This document shows positions 1 through 5,405 of a stretch of 64,000 nucleotides of DNA, piece after piece (position 1 is the first letter of the stretch; the number at the start of each line of letters is the position of its first letter). A program made the translations under genes and the position numbers. Source of the stretch: Caldicellulosiruptor danielii (GTDB taxonomy: Bacteria; Bacillota; Thermoanaerobacteria; Caldicellulosiruptorales; Caldicellulosiruptoraceae); contig NZ_CP139957.1 in the NCBI RefSeq assembly GCF_034343125.1, positions 2,040,001 through 2,104,000 on the forward strand. The letters are read 5' to 3'. Below the pieces are notes generated by a model that saw only the letters and a program-made list of their open reading frames with translations, did no database searches and was not told the origin of the DNA.

Positions 1-510
1 AATGTCTGTATCCCCTATACACTGTATAGTACCATCTTCTGTTACTCTGTAGTATATTGGGTCATAATCATATGGTTCAACAGCAATTACCGCACCTGGC
101 TTTGCTGCAACTAACGAATATCTGTCTCCATGCTTACCTGTTCTTGAATAACCCGAGGCACGTACTACATCAACGTATTCTCCAGAAGAACCTTCGGATT
201 CAATAAAACCGTCAATACCAAACAATATATACTCTGCAACTTCAGAAGATTTGTAAAATCTAGTAATAATTCTGCCTTTCCTATCCTTTCCCTCCTGGAT
301 ACTATAAACTCCAGGCAAGATAGTCTTTTCTTCGATATTTATTGCATGTACTGGGAAAGTAAGTGCTGCGCAACACCAAGAACGTATACCAGAATGTCCT
401 CTAAGTTCAACCAATACTCTTCCGTTATCAGATGGTCCTACTATCTTTGTTGACACCCAACCACCGCTTGGCAACTTGATAGGCTCAGTAACTTTAACAC
501 GGATTTCCAT
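1..510 (-). CDS. Hypothetical protein, 3' end outside window
   Basis: Open on the minus strand from an ATG at 510 to the window edge (170 codons, no stop). The ATG sits 10 nt after a GGGAGG ribosome site. I do not recognise the family; the visible part is rich in beta-type residues with a Cys pair (WCCAAL) and no membrane segment or signal peptide. It is the last visible gene of the array of small genes preceded by the paired AGTTNGC element, with two terminators in its leader, so expression is likely attenuated. Confidence 0.75.
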   Translation of the reverse strand, partial: MEIRVKVTEPIKLPSGGWVSTKIVGPSDNGRVLVELRGHSGIRSWCCAALTFPVHAINIEEKTILPGVYSIQEGKDRKGRIITRFYKSSEVAEYILFGIDGFIESEGSSGEYVDVVRASGYSRTGKHGDRYSLVAAKPGAVIAVEPYDYDPIYYRVTEDGTIQCIGDTDI

Positions 511-520
511 AACAAACCTA

Positions 521-549
521 CCTCCCGCAAACTGTTTTTTGCGAACTCC
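521..549 (-). promoter_or_regulatory. Paired AGTTNGC element at SD of the 1..510 gene
   Basis: Minus strand reads AGTTCGC, 7 nt, AGTTTGC, directly followed by the SD GGGAGG. No clear anti-SD arm is visible here. Same architecture as about 22 other starts in the window. Confidence 0.7.
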
Positions 550-560
550 CAACAAGCACA

Positions 561-627
561 AAAAGCCCCAAAGGACATTTTGCAGTCCTAAGGGGCTAAC
601 TTTCTATCGGCAAACTACTGGCAAACT
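561..627 (-). terminator. Intrinsic terminator with AGTTNGC motifs on its 5' side
   Basis: Minus strand: two AGTTTGC copies, then AGTTAGC whose last bases start the stem AGCCCC...GGGGCT followed by a T tract. It lies in the leader of the 1..510 gene, downstream of a promoter, so it can act as an attenuator. Confidence 0.75.
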
Positions 628-660
628 GGATATTCAGTTTCCTAGCTGCATATAACATAA

Positions 661-729
661 AAGCCACAGGTGTTTGATGGTCTTCAAAAACCATACAAAC
701 AACCTGTGGCTAACTTTCTGGAGCAAACT
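661..729 (-). terminator. Intrinsic terminator with AGTTTGC-N7-AGTTAGC
   Basis: Minus strand AGTTTGC, 7 nt, AGTTAGCC running into a long stem (AGCCACAGGTTG... paired with ...CACCTGTGGCT) and TTTT. First of two tandem attenuator-like terminators between the promoter at 754-781 and the gene at 510. Confidence 0.75.
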
Positions 730-753
730 ACAGAATGAATGCTTTCTGATTTT

Positions 754-781
754 ATTATACCACTTTTTTTGTTTAATGCAA
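754..781 (-). promoter_or_regulatory. Sigma-A type promoter
   Basis: Minus strand TTGCAT, 16-nt spacer ending in GTGG, TATAAT. The GTGGTATAAT form recurs at many promoters in this window. Reads into the two terminators at 729-561. Confidence 0.7.
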
Positions 782-790
782 CACCTTTTT

Positions 791-826
791 GCAAACTTCC
801 AATGTGGGAGCAAATTATCTCCCACA
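791..826 (-). terminator. Hairpin over the stop codon of the 815..1066 gene plus one AGTTTGC
   Basis: Inverted repeat TGTGGGAG...CTCCCACA overlaps the stop codon, followed on the minus strand by a single AGTTTGC. No long T tract, so termination efficiency is uncertain. Confidence 0.5.
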
Positions 827-1066
827 GAAGAGATGCCAGAACTCTACTGGGTGCATGGGTCTAATACCAAAATCGTATGAAGCCTCAACTTTTAATTTCT
901 CCACTTTGCCGGTTTTTAGATTCTTAACTTTGAAGTGATATTCGCACACTACCTCATTTGTATCCGCATACTTGATTATCTTATAGCCGTTGAGGTACTT
1001 GTACTTTGGGAATATAGCTCGTCTCATGATACATCTAACTCCTTCTTTAAAGTTTCGTTTTAGCAT
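815..1066 (-). CDS. Hypothetical basic protein, 83 aa
   Basis: Start chosen at the ATG 11 nt after GGGAG of the upstream RNA element; an internal ATG at about 1027 behind AAGAAGGAG is an alternative that would remove 13 residues. The protein is basic at its N-terminus and ends in an aromatic-rich tail (PVEFWHLFCGR). No family recognised. Its stop codon is inside a hairpin. Confidence 0.6.
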   Translation of the reverse strand: MLKRNFKEGVRCIMRRAIFPKYKYLNGYKIIKYADTNEVVCEYHFKVKNLKTGKVEKLKVEASYDFGIRPMHPVEFWHLFCGR

Positions 1067-1077
1067 AACCAACACCA

Positions 1078-1120
1078 CTCCCTGCAAACTTTTATTTGGC
1101 AAACTTCCACATCCAGGGCA
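1078..1120 (-). promoter_or_regulatory. Paired AGTTTGC element with SD-sequestering helix
   Basis: Minus strand CCCTG ... AGTTTGC, 8 nt, AGTTTGC, CAGGGAG. CCCTG can pair with CAGGG and hide the SD of the 815..1066 gene. Confidence 0.65.
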
Positions 1121-1122
1121 GT

Positions 1123-1320
1123 TTATACTGCCCTTTTTAGTTCTTCTGGTTCATAATAAACCCAGCAAATTCTATATCCTGAATCTTGCAAAAAATTCTC
1201 TAACTCTTTGCAATAACAACGTTCTAAAACTAAGGCTTTATTTTCACGGACAATGCCAACTGGTCTTTGACAATAATAGATAATACCATTTTCTACTTTG
1301 CAAATATTGAAAACTACCAT
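1123..1320 (-). CDS. Hypothetical small cysteine-containing protein, 65 aa
   Basis: ATG at 1320 lies 8 nt after AAGGGGGAG of the upstream element. The 65-residue product has four cysteines (ICK, YCQ, RCYC, ICW) and an acidic C-terminus. No family recognised and no membrane segment seen. Confidence 0.6.
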   Translation of the reverse strand: MVVFNICKVENGIIYYCQRPVGIVRENKALVLERCYCKELENFLQDSGYRICWVYYEPEELKRAV

Positions 1321-1329
1321 AAGAATCAC

Positions 1330-1381
1330 TCCCCCTTGGTTTATATTTTTCTGCAAACTTTTGATGCTAACTTCCAAGGGA
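1330..1381 (-). promoter_or_regulatory. Paired AGTTNGC element with SD-sequestering helix
   Basis: Minus strand CCCTTGG, AGTTAGC, 6 nt, AGTTTGC, short AT loop, CCAAGGG-GGAG. The 7-bp helix CCCTTGG/CCAAGGG includes the SD of the 1123..1320 gene. Confidence 0.75.
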
Positions 1382-1420
1382 GAGAAAGGTTAGCAGAGCA
1401 CAGGGAAAACAACTTTTTCC

Positions 1421-1460
1421 CTGTTTTTTTTCAGCCTGAAGCTTAATTGCCTTTCGTAAA
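1421..1460 (-). repeat. Copy of a piece of the sigma-factor gene
   Basis: About 33 bases here match 2333-2366 inside the sigma-factor gene with few differences. Read on the minus strand the copy encodes ERQLSFRLKK, the same residues as in the sigma region-4 helix, then diverges. It is probably a remnant of a second sigma gene or a partial duplication. Confidence 0.6.
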
Positions 1461-1480
1461 TAGTATTTAAAAAGCAAAAA

Positions 1481-1532
1481 GCCCTGATTGAGCTTGTAAA
1501 CTCAAATCAGGGCTTACTGTAATCGGCAAACT
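1481..1532 (-). terminator. Terminator with AGTTTGC-N7-AGTAAGC
   Basis: Minus strand AGTTTGC, 7 nt, variant AGTAAGC, then stem AAGCCCTGATT...AATCAGGGCTT and a T tract. It lies downstream of the promoter at 1660-1688, in the leader of the 1123..1320 gene. Confidence 0.75.
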
Positions 1533-1555
1533 GGCATATTTGATTTTACAAATAA

Positions 1556-1645
1556 GGCAGGCAACTAACCTGCCTGGCTCCCGCTAAATGGGGTAAAACT
1601 GAAGGTAGCATTAAGCCACCGTGCTCCCGCTGAGGGGTAAAATAA
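1556..1645 (-). repeat. Tandem two-copy structured RNA-like module
   Basis: Minus strand contains two units of TTTTACCCC, 3-4 nt, AGCGGGAGC, followed each time by its own hairpin (GGTGGC...GCTACC, then GGCAGG...CCTGCC). The hairpin sequences differ but both pair, while the TTTTACCCC/AGCGGGAGC part is conserved. Located in the leader between a promoter and a terminator. I do not match it to a known riboswitch. Confidence 0.55.
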
Positions 1646-1659
1646 TCTTGACTGATTGT

Positions 1660-1688
1660 ATTTTACCACACTAATGGTCTAAAGTCAA
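1660..1688 (-). promoter_or_regulatory. Promoter for the 1.1-1.3 kb transcript
   Basis: Minus strand TTGACT, 17-nt spacer, TAAAAT preceded by TGTGG. It overlaps the stop codon of the MazF-like gene and reads through the tandem module and a terminator. Confidence 0.7.
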
Positions 1689-2215
1689 CATTTGCCCAGA
1701 AAAAGCTCTTTTAGCTTCTCATCAATGGCATTCAGAACTTCATCATTAACTTTTCCTACTGTACGCAATATCCTTAATTTGCTTACTGAACGAATATTCC
1801 CTATATCCACATATGTTTTATTACTTGGTAGCGGTGGTATGTGACCAACAAACACGCATGTAGGATGATTAACAGTACGTCCCTGTTTTGTGGTTAATGG
1901 CACTACGGTAAGTGTCCCAAAGGTAGGCAAATTATTCACATCAATTACAACAGCCCACCGAATTTTATTTTTCTCCGTTCCGACATTATAACCAAAATTT
2001 ACTAAAACAATATCACCCCTTTTGAATATACCAAATTTTTTGTAATCTTCACCCTTTTTGAAGTTTCTACTTTTTAAAAACAGGTTAGTCTTATTAATTA
2101 GCCACTCAATGTATTCCAAATATTCACCATAATCCTCTGGAAGCAAAACGTCAAGAACGTCTTTTAACTTTTTTTCTAACTCTGCAATTTTTGCATTTAT
2201 AATAGTTTTGTCCAC
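1685..2215 (-). CDS. MazF/PemK-like growth inhibitor domain protein, 176 aa
   Basis: The C-terminal two thirds (from about residue 60) has the PemK/MazF fold signature: KRGDIVLVNFG, then the R-W-A-V-V-I strand and the VVPLTTK strand. In the family this is a ribosome-independent mRNA interferase. The N-terminal 60 residues are a charged helical extension not seen in a minimal MazF (about 115 aa). GTG start at 2215 chosen because it is 8 nt after AAAGGGG; an earlier GTG is too close to the SD. No antitoxin gene is adjacent, so it may be an orphan or a domesticated RNA-binding protein. Confidence 0.75.
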   Translation of the reverse strand: MDKTIINAKIAELEKKLKDVLDVLLPEDYGEYLEYIEWLINKTNLFLKSRNFKKGEDYKKFGIFKRGDIVLVNFGYNVGTEKNKIRWAVVIDVNNLPTFGTLTVVPLTTKQGRTVNHPTCVFVGHIPPLPSNKTYVDIGNIRSVSKLRILRTVGKVNDEVLNAIDEKLKELFLGKC

Positions 2216-2222
2216 TTTAACC

Positions 2223-2274
2223 ACCCCTTTCCCGCCAACTTTAATTTGCTAACTTCAGAGTGCAGGGAAAGGGG
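2223..2274 (-). promoter_or_regulatory. Paired AGTTNGC element with SD-sequestering helix
   Basis: Minus strand CCCCTTTCCC ... AGTTAGC, 7 nt, AGTTGGC, GGGAAAGGGG. A perfect 10-bp helix covers the SD of the MazF-like gene. The CCCCTTTCCC arm can alternatively pair with the upstream GTGCGGGGA, ending the preceding transcript. Confidence 0.8.
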
Positions 2275-2295
2275 AAGGACAATCCCCGCACTTTT

Positions 2296-2904
2296 TCAAG
2301 ACGCTTTGATCAGTCTCTGCAGTTTAGTTCTCATTTTTTTCAGCCTGAAGCTTAACTGCCTTTCTGTAATTCCTAATTTTTCTGCTATCTGTTTGAACGT
2401 ATACCCCTGAATTCTTAAAAGTAGAACTTTTTTCTCTTCTTCATTGAGCACTTCAACAACCTTTTCTAACATAACCTTGAACTCTACCTCTCTTTCAACA
2501 CTGTCATCGCCGTGCAGAGTATCACCAAGACAGATTTTTTTACCTTCGTCTGCTTCTACTGGTGCATCGAGTGAAGCGACTGCAGGAATATCAGATAATC
2601 TCATGTGTGTCGAAATCTTAACACTTGAATTTTTGAGAATGTACCTGCTCATATTGCGCTGTACCCAGTAGAAAGCTAAGGTTACAAATGATACACCTAA
2701 ATTTGTGTTGAAATTCTTGGCTGCTTGTAGCAACCCAATGTACCCCTCTTGCAATAAGTCTTCATAGTTACTGTCCCTTGCATACTTTTGAGCTAGTGTT
2801 CGGATTAAAGGTGTATAGGCTTTTAGAAGTACTTCAGCAGCTTTTTTGTCGCCCTTCTTAATTCTTTCTATTAGTTGTCTCTGTTCTTCAAAGCTAAGAT
2901 TCAT
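2296..2904 (-). CDS. RNA polymerase sigma-70 family factor, 202 aa
   Basis: Region 2 is clear (about residues 40-90: the E-D-L-L-Q-E-G-Y-I-G-L core and FVTLAFYWVQRNM) and region 4 has a helix-turn-helix near the C-terminus (YTFKQIAEKLGITERQLSF). Between them a short region 3 with an acidic linker. Size resembles SigF/SigG-type or phage sigma factors, not ECF (region 3 remains). ATG at 2904 is 7 nt after AAGGAGG; longer upstream in-frame codons run through the regulatory element and are not used. Its SD is locked in a 9-bp helix, so the element apparently controls its own sigma factor. Promoter targets unknown; the window's promoters look like sigma-A. Confidence 0.9.
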   Translation of the reverse strand: MNLSFEEQRQLIERIKKGDKKAAEVLLKAYTPLIRTLAQKYARDSNYEDLLQEGYIGLLQAAKNFNTNLGVSFVTLAFYWVQRNMSRYILKNSSVKISTHMRLSDIPAVASLDAPVEADEGKKICLGDTLHGDDSVEREVEFKVMLEKVVEVLNEEEKKVLLLRIQGYTFKQIAEKLGITERQLSFRLKKMRTKLQRLIKAS

Positions 2905-2910
2905 GGTAAT

Positions 2911-2951
2911 CCCTCCTTGGCAAACTATTTTAGGCAAACTACCAAGGAGGA
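2911..2951 (-). promoter_or_regulatory. Paired AGTTTGC element with perfect anti-SD helix
   Basis: Minus strand CCTCCTTGG, then AGTTTGC, 7 nt, AGTTTGC, then CCAAGGAGG. The 9-bp helix sequesters the whole SD of the sigma-factor gene. The cleanest example of the element. Confidence 0.85.
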
Positions 2952-2968
2952 AGGGTGAGCAGAATCTT

Positions 2969-3160
2969 TTAATCGATAATAAGCCCTCCCTTTGAGCTTT
3001 TTCGTGCGATATAACAACCACAGTGTGCACGACTGAATAATTTTGCACCTTTATAATTGACATAATCGTAATCATCATAGTTGTACATAATTTTTTTAAG
3101 TTCTATACGTTCTTTTCTTCTAAGTGTCCTCTTAACTTTTCTTCTCATTATGCTGTCCAT
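2969..3160 (-). CDS. Hypothetical small basic protein, 63 aa
   Basis: ATG at 3160 is 9 nt after GAGGAGG. N-terminus is Arg/Lys-rich (RRKVKRTLRRKER), the middle is Tyr/Asp-rich and a C-x-C motif (HCGCY) is present near the end. It could bind nucleic acid. No family recognised. Confidence 0.6.
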   Translation of the reverse strand: MDSIMRRKVKRTLRRKERIELKKIMYNYDDYDYVNYKGAKLFSRAHCGCYIARKSSKGGLIID

Positions 3161-3169
3161 AACAAACAA

Positions 3170-3200
3170 CCTCCTCAAACTTTATTTTGGCAAACTACCA
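3170..3200 (-). promoter_or_regulatory. Paired AGTTTG element at SD
   Basis: Minus strand AGTTTGC, 8 nt, AGTTTGA (variant), immediately followed by GGAGG. It lies just after the terminator at 3207-3261; no separate anti-SD arm is evident. Confidence 0.6.
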
Positions 3201-3206
3201 AAAAAC

Positions 3207-3261
3207 AAAAGCCCTAAGCAGGTTGAAGTTCCTACTTAGGGCTAACTATTGTTGGCAAACT
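3207..3261 (-). terminator. Terminator with AGTTTGC-N7-AGTTAGC overlapping a stop codon
   Basis: Minus strand TGA stop of the upstream gene is part of the first AGTTTGC; 7 nt later AGTTAGCC enters the stem AGCCCTAAG...CTTAGGGCT followed by TTTTG. The motif pair therefore starts exactly at the end of the coding region. Confidence 0.8.
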
Positions 3262-3980
3262 CATGGTTCATCACAACCACAATAGTTATTCAAAAAGTAG
3301 TCATATTTTTGTTCTAATGTACTTGCTTTAATGTCACAAAAATGTCGTTCTAAACCGCATTCCCAACAATAAAAGTTTGCTTTGTCCCAACCGTTAAATG
3401 AAAAGTACGTTTCTATGTCTTCTATTGTCGCAGCTGTTCTTATGTCTTTTTTGCTTGGAAACTTGTTAAAATACATTCTTACCACATCGTAGTCATCTAT
3501 GGATGTTCTGTACGAATACTGTGCAACCCAGAGTTTGTCATCAATGCGTCCAACATCTACATACCCACTGCCCGTTAAGTTGTGCCAAATCTTGTACCGC
3601 TTCACAGGGACAAAGTCTTCCTCGTCATACCCATGAGCAATTTTAATAAGACCAATTCCACGTTTAATGCCCTCAAGATATTTTTGCATTCTGTTGTCTG
3701 GTTCAATCTTAGGTCTAATTTCTTCATAATGTTCTGGAAAAAGTAATTTACCCAGTTCTCTTTCGCTTAGAGCCACTATTCCTTTTTCTTCAAGTTCCTT
3801 TCTACTTAAGTTTCTGGGATCGCCATTAATATCTTGTCCAAATGTCAAATAAATCTTACGGTCACTTTTAAAACTTAAATATTTCTCACCTTTCGGAGTT
3901 TCTAAAATATAAGTGAACCTAAGCCAATTATCAAGTTTAGGTTTGTAAAACTCTTTTATTTTCTCTACAACTTCTCTCAT
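3261..3980 (-). CDS. Hypothetical protein with Cys/His cluster, 239 aa
   Basis: ATG at 3980 lies 7 nt after GGGAGG of the upstream element; the 19 extra upstream codons pass through that element and are rejected. Soluble, charged protein. Near the C-terminus FYCWECGLERHFCD and NNYCGC give two Cys-pairs and a His, suggesting a metal site. No family recognised. Confidence 0.7.
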   Translation of the reverse strand: MREVVEKIKEFYKPKLDNWLRFTYILETPKGEKYLSFKSDRKIYLTFGQDINGDPRNLSRKELEEKGIVALSERELGKLLFPEHYEEIRPKIEPDNRMQKYLEGIKRGIGLIKIAHGYDEEDFVPVKRYKIWHNLTGSGYVDVGRIDDKLWVAQYSYRTSIDDYDVVRMYFNKFPSKKDIRTAATIEDIETYFSFNGWDKANFYCWECGLERHFCDIKASTLEQKYDYFLNNYCGCDEP

Positions 3981-3985
3981 ACAAA

Positions 3986-4028
3986 TCCCTCCCAAACTAT
4001 TTTTAGCAAACTTCCAAAGTCGGGGATG
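3986..4028 (-). promoter_or_regulatory. Paired AGTTTGC element with anti-SD arm
   Basis: Minus strand CATCCCC ... AGTTTGC, 7 nt, AGTTTGG, GAGGGAT. ATCCC can pair with GGGAT over the SD of the 3261..3980 gene. The same CATCCCC also forms the hairpin at 4022-4041. Confidence 0.7.
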
Positions 4029-4041
4029 TTTAAACATCCCC
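4022..4041. terminator. Perfect palindrome after the 4049..4615 gene
   Basis: GGGGATGTTTAAACATCCCC is a 20-base palindrome just after the stop of the 4049..4615 gene. Its 3' arm doubles as the anti-SD arm of the next gene, so the two helices are mutually exclusive. Confidence 0.6.
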
Positions 4042-4048
4042 CTGACAA

Positions 4049-4615
4049 CTACTGGGATACGACTATTGCTTGTTCATATGCCTGTATTCCTGTAAAACCA
4101 AGTGGAGAAACTGACTTTAAATTGTATGGCGGATACTTTGCAATGAACACACCATCATTCACAAAGATAAACAACTTTCGGCTATAATTGCCTTTCCATT
4201 CCAGTAGCATAACTTCTACCGGGAAAAAGAATCTGACAAAGATTTTGTAATCATAAATTTCCTCTGCTCCGTCTATCCTTACAAAATTAGGTATACACAT
4301 TACATCTGCCTCATAGGAAATTTTGTCAACAATGTGCTGTGCAATCTGTGATTTTTTAATTGCTTCTTCTATTATTTTCTCCCTATTTTTGAGCGTCTCC
4401 TCAAACTGCGAACGTGTAGCATATTCCCACATATCAACAAGTCTCATTGAGTAATCTGCTGGCATGTTTATTAATGATATTCTGTTGAGTTTTATTAGAT
4501 TATTTGGTATTGCCCCAACATAAACATACTCAGTAAGTGAGTCTTTCAGATAAACGTTCATGTCTTCTCTGTCCTGAGGCAATGGATAAAGTTTTAAAAA
4601 CTCATCTCTTTTCAT
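4049..4615 (-). CDS. Hypothetical protein, 188 aa
   Basis: ATG at 4615 is 9 nt after AAGGAGG. Soluble protein, no signal peptide, with a central charged helix (ETLKNREKIIEEAIKKS) and a beta-rich C-terminal half. No family recognised. Neighbours are other element-controlled orphans. Confidence 0.65.
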   Translation of the reverse strand: MKRDEFLKLYPLPQDREDMNVYLKDSLTEYVYVGAIPNNLIKLNRISLINMPADYSMRLVDMWEYATRSQFEETLKNREKIIEEAIKKSQIAQHIVDKISYEADVMCIPNFVRIDGAEEIYDYKIFVRFFFPVEVMLLEWKGNYSRKLFIFVNDGVFIAKYPPYNLKSVSPLGFTGIQAYEQAIVVSQ

Positions 4616-4622
4616 TCTAAAC

Positions 4623-4657
4623 TTCCTCCTTCCAAACTGTATTTGGCAAACTACCAA
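4623..4657 (-). promoter_or_regulatory. Paired AGTTTGC element at SD
   Basis: Minus strand TTGGT-AGTTTGC, 7 nt, AGTTTGG-AAGGAGG. A short helix CTCTTGG...CCAAG-like pairing is weak; the heptamer pair and SD position are conserved. Confidence 0.65.
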
Positions 4658-4658
4658 G

Positions 4659-4686
4659 AGATGCAGGCAAGCAGTTTACTTGCCTG
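4659..4686 (-). terminator. Hairpin at the end of the 4676..4975 gene
   Basis: Inverted repeat GCAGGCAAG...CTTGCCTGC spans the stop codon region. No strong T tract; probably a terminator or mRNA-stabilising hairpin. Confidence 0.5.
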
Positions 4687-4975
4687 CTTGACTCAAAAGT
4701 TCTTCTAATGATAAATCACCTTTCAAATACTTTTCTACAACAAGTTTTTCCTTGGCACTATCTATGTCTGCTACCTTGACAAGTTGTCCGTCGTGCACTA
4801 CATACCAGCTTCTGTAATCATTTTTCCAGCTTCCACCGGTTCTGATTTCTATTATGTCGCCTTCTCTTGCTTTGTACTTTCCATGTACAAGCACATTTTT
4901 GCGCCCATATGTTTTTTGTAAATCAAAAAATTCTCTTTCAATTTTTTCGCCATTCCAAACTAGCTTTTGCAGCAT
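4676..4975 (-). CDS. Hypothetical protein, 99 aa
   Basis: ATG at 4975 behind AAAAGGG inside the upstream gene; the two genes overlap by 38 nt in different frames, implying translational coupling. Small beta-rich protein with a basic middle (TGGSWKNDYRSWYVV). No family recognised. Confidence 0.6.
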   Translation of the reverse strand: MLQKLVWNGEKIEREFFDLQKTYGRKNVLVHGKYKAREGDIIEIRTGGSWKNDYRSWYVVHDGQLVKVADIDSAKEKLVVEKYLKGDLSLEELLSQAGK

Positions 4976-5147
4976 AAGGAATCCCTTTTCTTGGGTCGTT
5001 TTCATACTCAAACTCAAACTCATACTCTTCTGCTTTTTCTTCTTTTCTTTTTTTGATTTCTTCCTTCACAAGTTCTAAAAGCTTTTCTAGTTCTTCAAGT
5101 GTTAACTCATTTAATCTTAAAATTTCAAGTTTCTCTAATTCAGCCAT
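4938..5147 (-). CDS. Small acidic coiled-coil protein, 69 aa
   Basis: ATG at 5147 is 10 nt after GGGGAGGG. The first 45 residues are a Leu/Glu/Lys heptad-like helix (LEELEKLLELVKEEIKKRK) followed by an acidic Glu/Phe/Tyr stretch. It may be an adaptor or antitoxin-like partner of the overlapping 4676..4975 gene; function not known. Confidence 0.65.
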   Translation of the reverse strand: MAELEKLEILRLNELTLEELEKLLELVKEEIKKRKEEKAEEYEFEFEYENDPRKGIPYAAKASLEWRKN

Positions 5148-5156
5148 CGCACACTT

Positions 5157-5197
5157 ACCCTCCCCAAACTTTTTTTAGCAAACTACCAGAAGGGGAG
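5157..5197 (-). promoter_or_regulatory. Paired AGTTTGC element with anti-SD helix
   Basis: Minus strand CTCCCC ... AGTTTGC, 7 nt, AGTTTGG-GGAGGG. CTCCCC pairs with GGGGAG over the SD of the 4938..5147 gene. Confidence 0.75.
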
Positions 5198-5220
5198 AGC
5201 GTTGACTTCTCAGAAAACAC

Positions 5221-5275
5221 AAAAGCCCTGACCGAGCTTTACGCTCATGTCAGGGCTAACTATAGTCTGCAAACT
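5221..5275 (-). terminator. Terminator with AGTTTGC-N7-AGTTAGC
   Basis: Minus strand AGTTTGC, 7 nt, AGTTAGCC into stem AGCCCTGACATGAGC...GCTCGGTCAGGGCT and TTTTG. It follows a promoter and a 20-codon ORF, so it could be an attenuator for the 5.1 kb operon. Confidence 0.8.
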
Positions 5276-5277
5276 GT

Positions 5278-5340
5278 TTACTCCTTGTGATATACTCCAG
5301 CGGTATACTCCTTTTTATATTTTTGTGGACGCTTTTTCAT
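5278..5340 (-). CDS. Possible leader peptide, 20 aa, very basic
   Basis: A 20-codon ORF (ATG at 5340, TAA at 5278) sits between a promoter and an attenuator-like terminator. Ten of its residues are Lys, Arg or His. AGGT upstream is a weak SD. The nucleotide run CCACAAAAATATAAAAA resembles the conserved leader found at seven other promoters. Could be a real leader peptide or just the leader sequence read as codons. Confidence 0.35.
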   Translation of the reverse strand: MKKRPQKYKKEYTAGVYHKE

Positions 5341-5359
5341 TACACGTCTACCTACTCTA

Positions 5360-5388
5360 TTTATACCACACTTTTTACATAGTTGCAA
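5360..5388 (-). promoter_or_regulatory. Promoter of the small-gene operon at 5.1 kb
   Basis: Minus strand TTGCAA, 17-nt spacer ending GTGG, TATAAA. Lies just before the stop of the transglutaminase-like gene upstream. Confidence 0.7.
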
Positions 5389-5405
5389 CAGGAAATTTTT
5401 AGTAG

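Noticed and set aside
1556-1645. Mini-ykkC (guanidine-II) or glycine tandem riboswitch
   Set aside because: Tandem layout fits, but the ACGR loops of guanidine-II and the glycine core are not present.
4854-5078. Plus-strand Phe-rich ORF
   Set aside because: Antisense of the Lys/Glu-rich coiled-coil gene.
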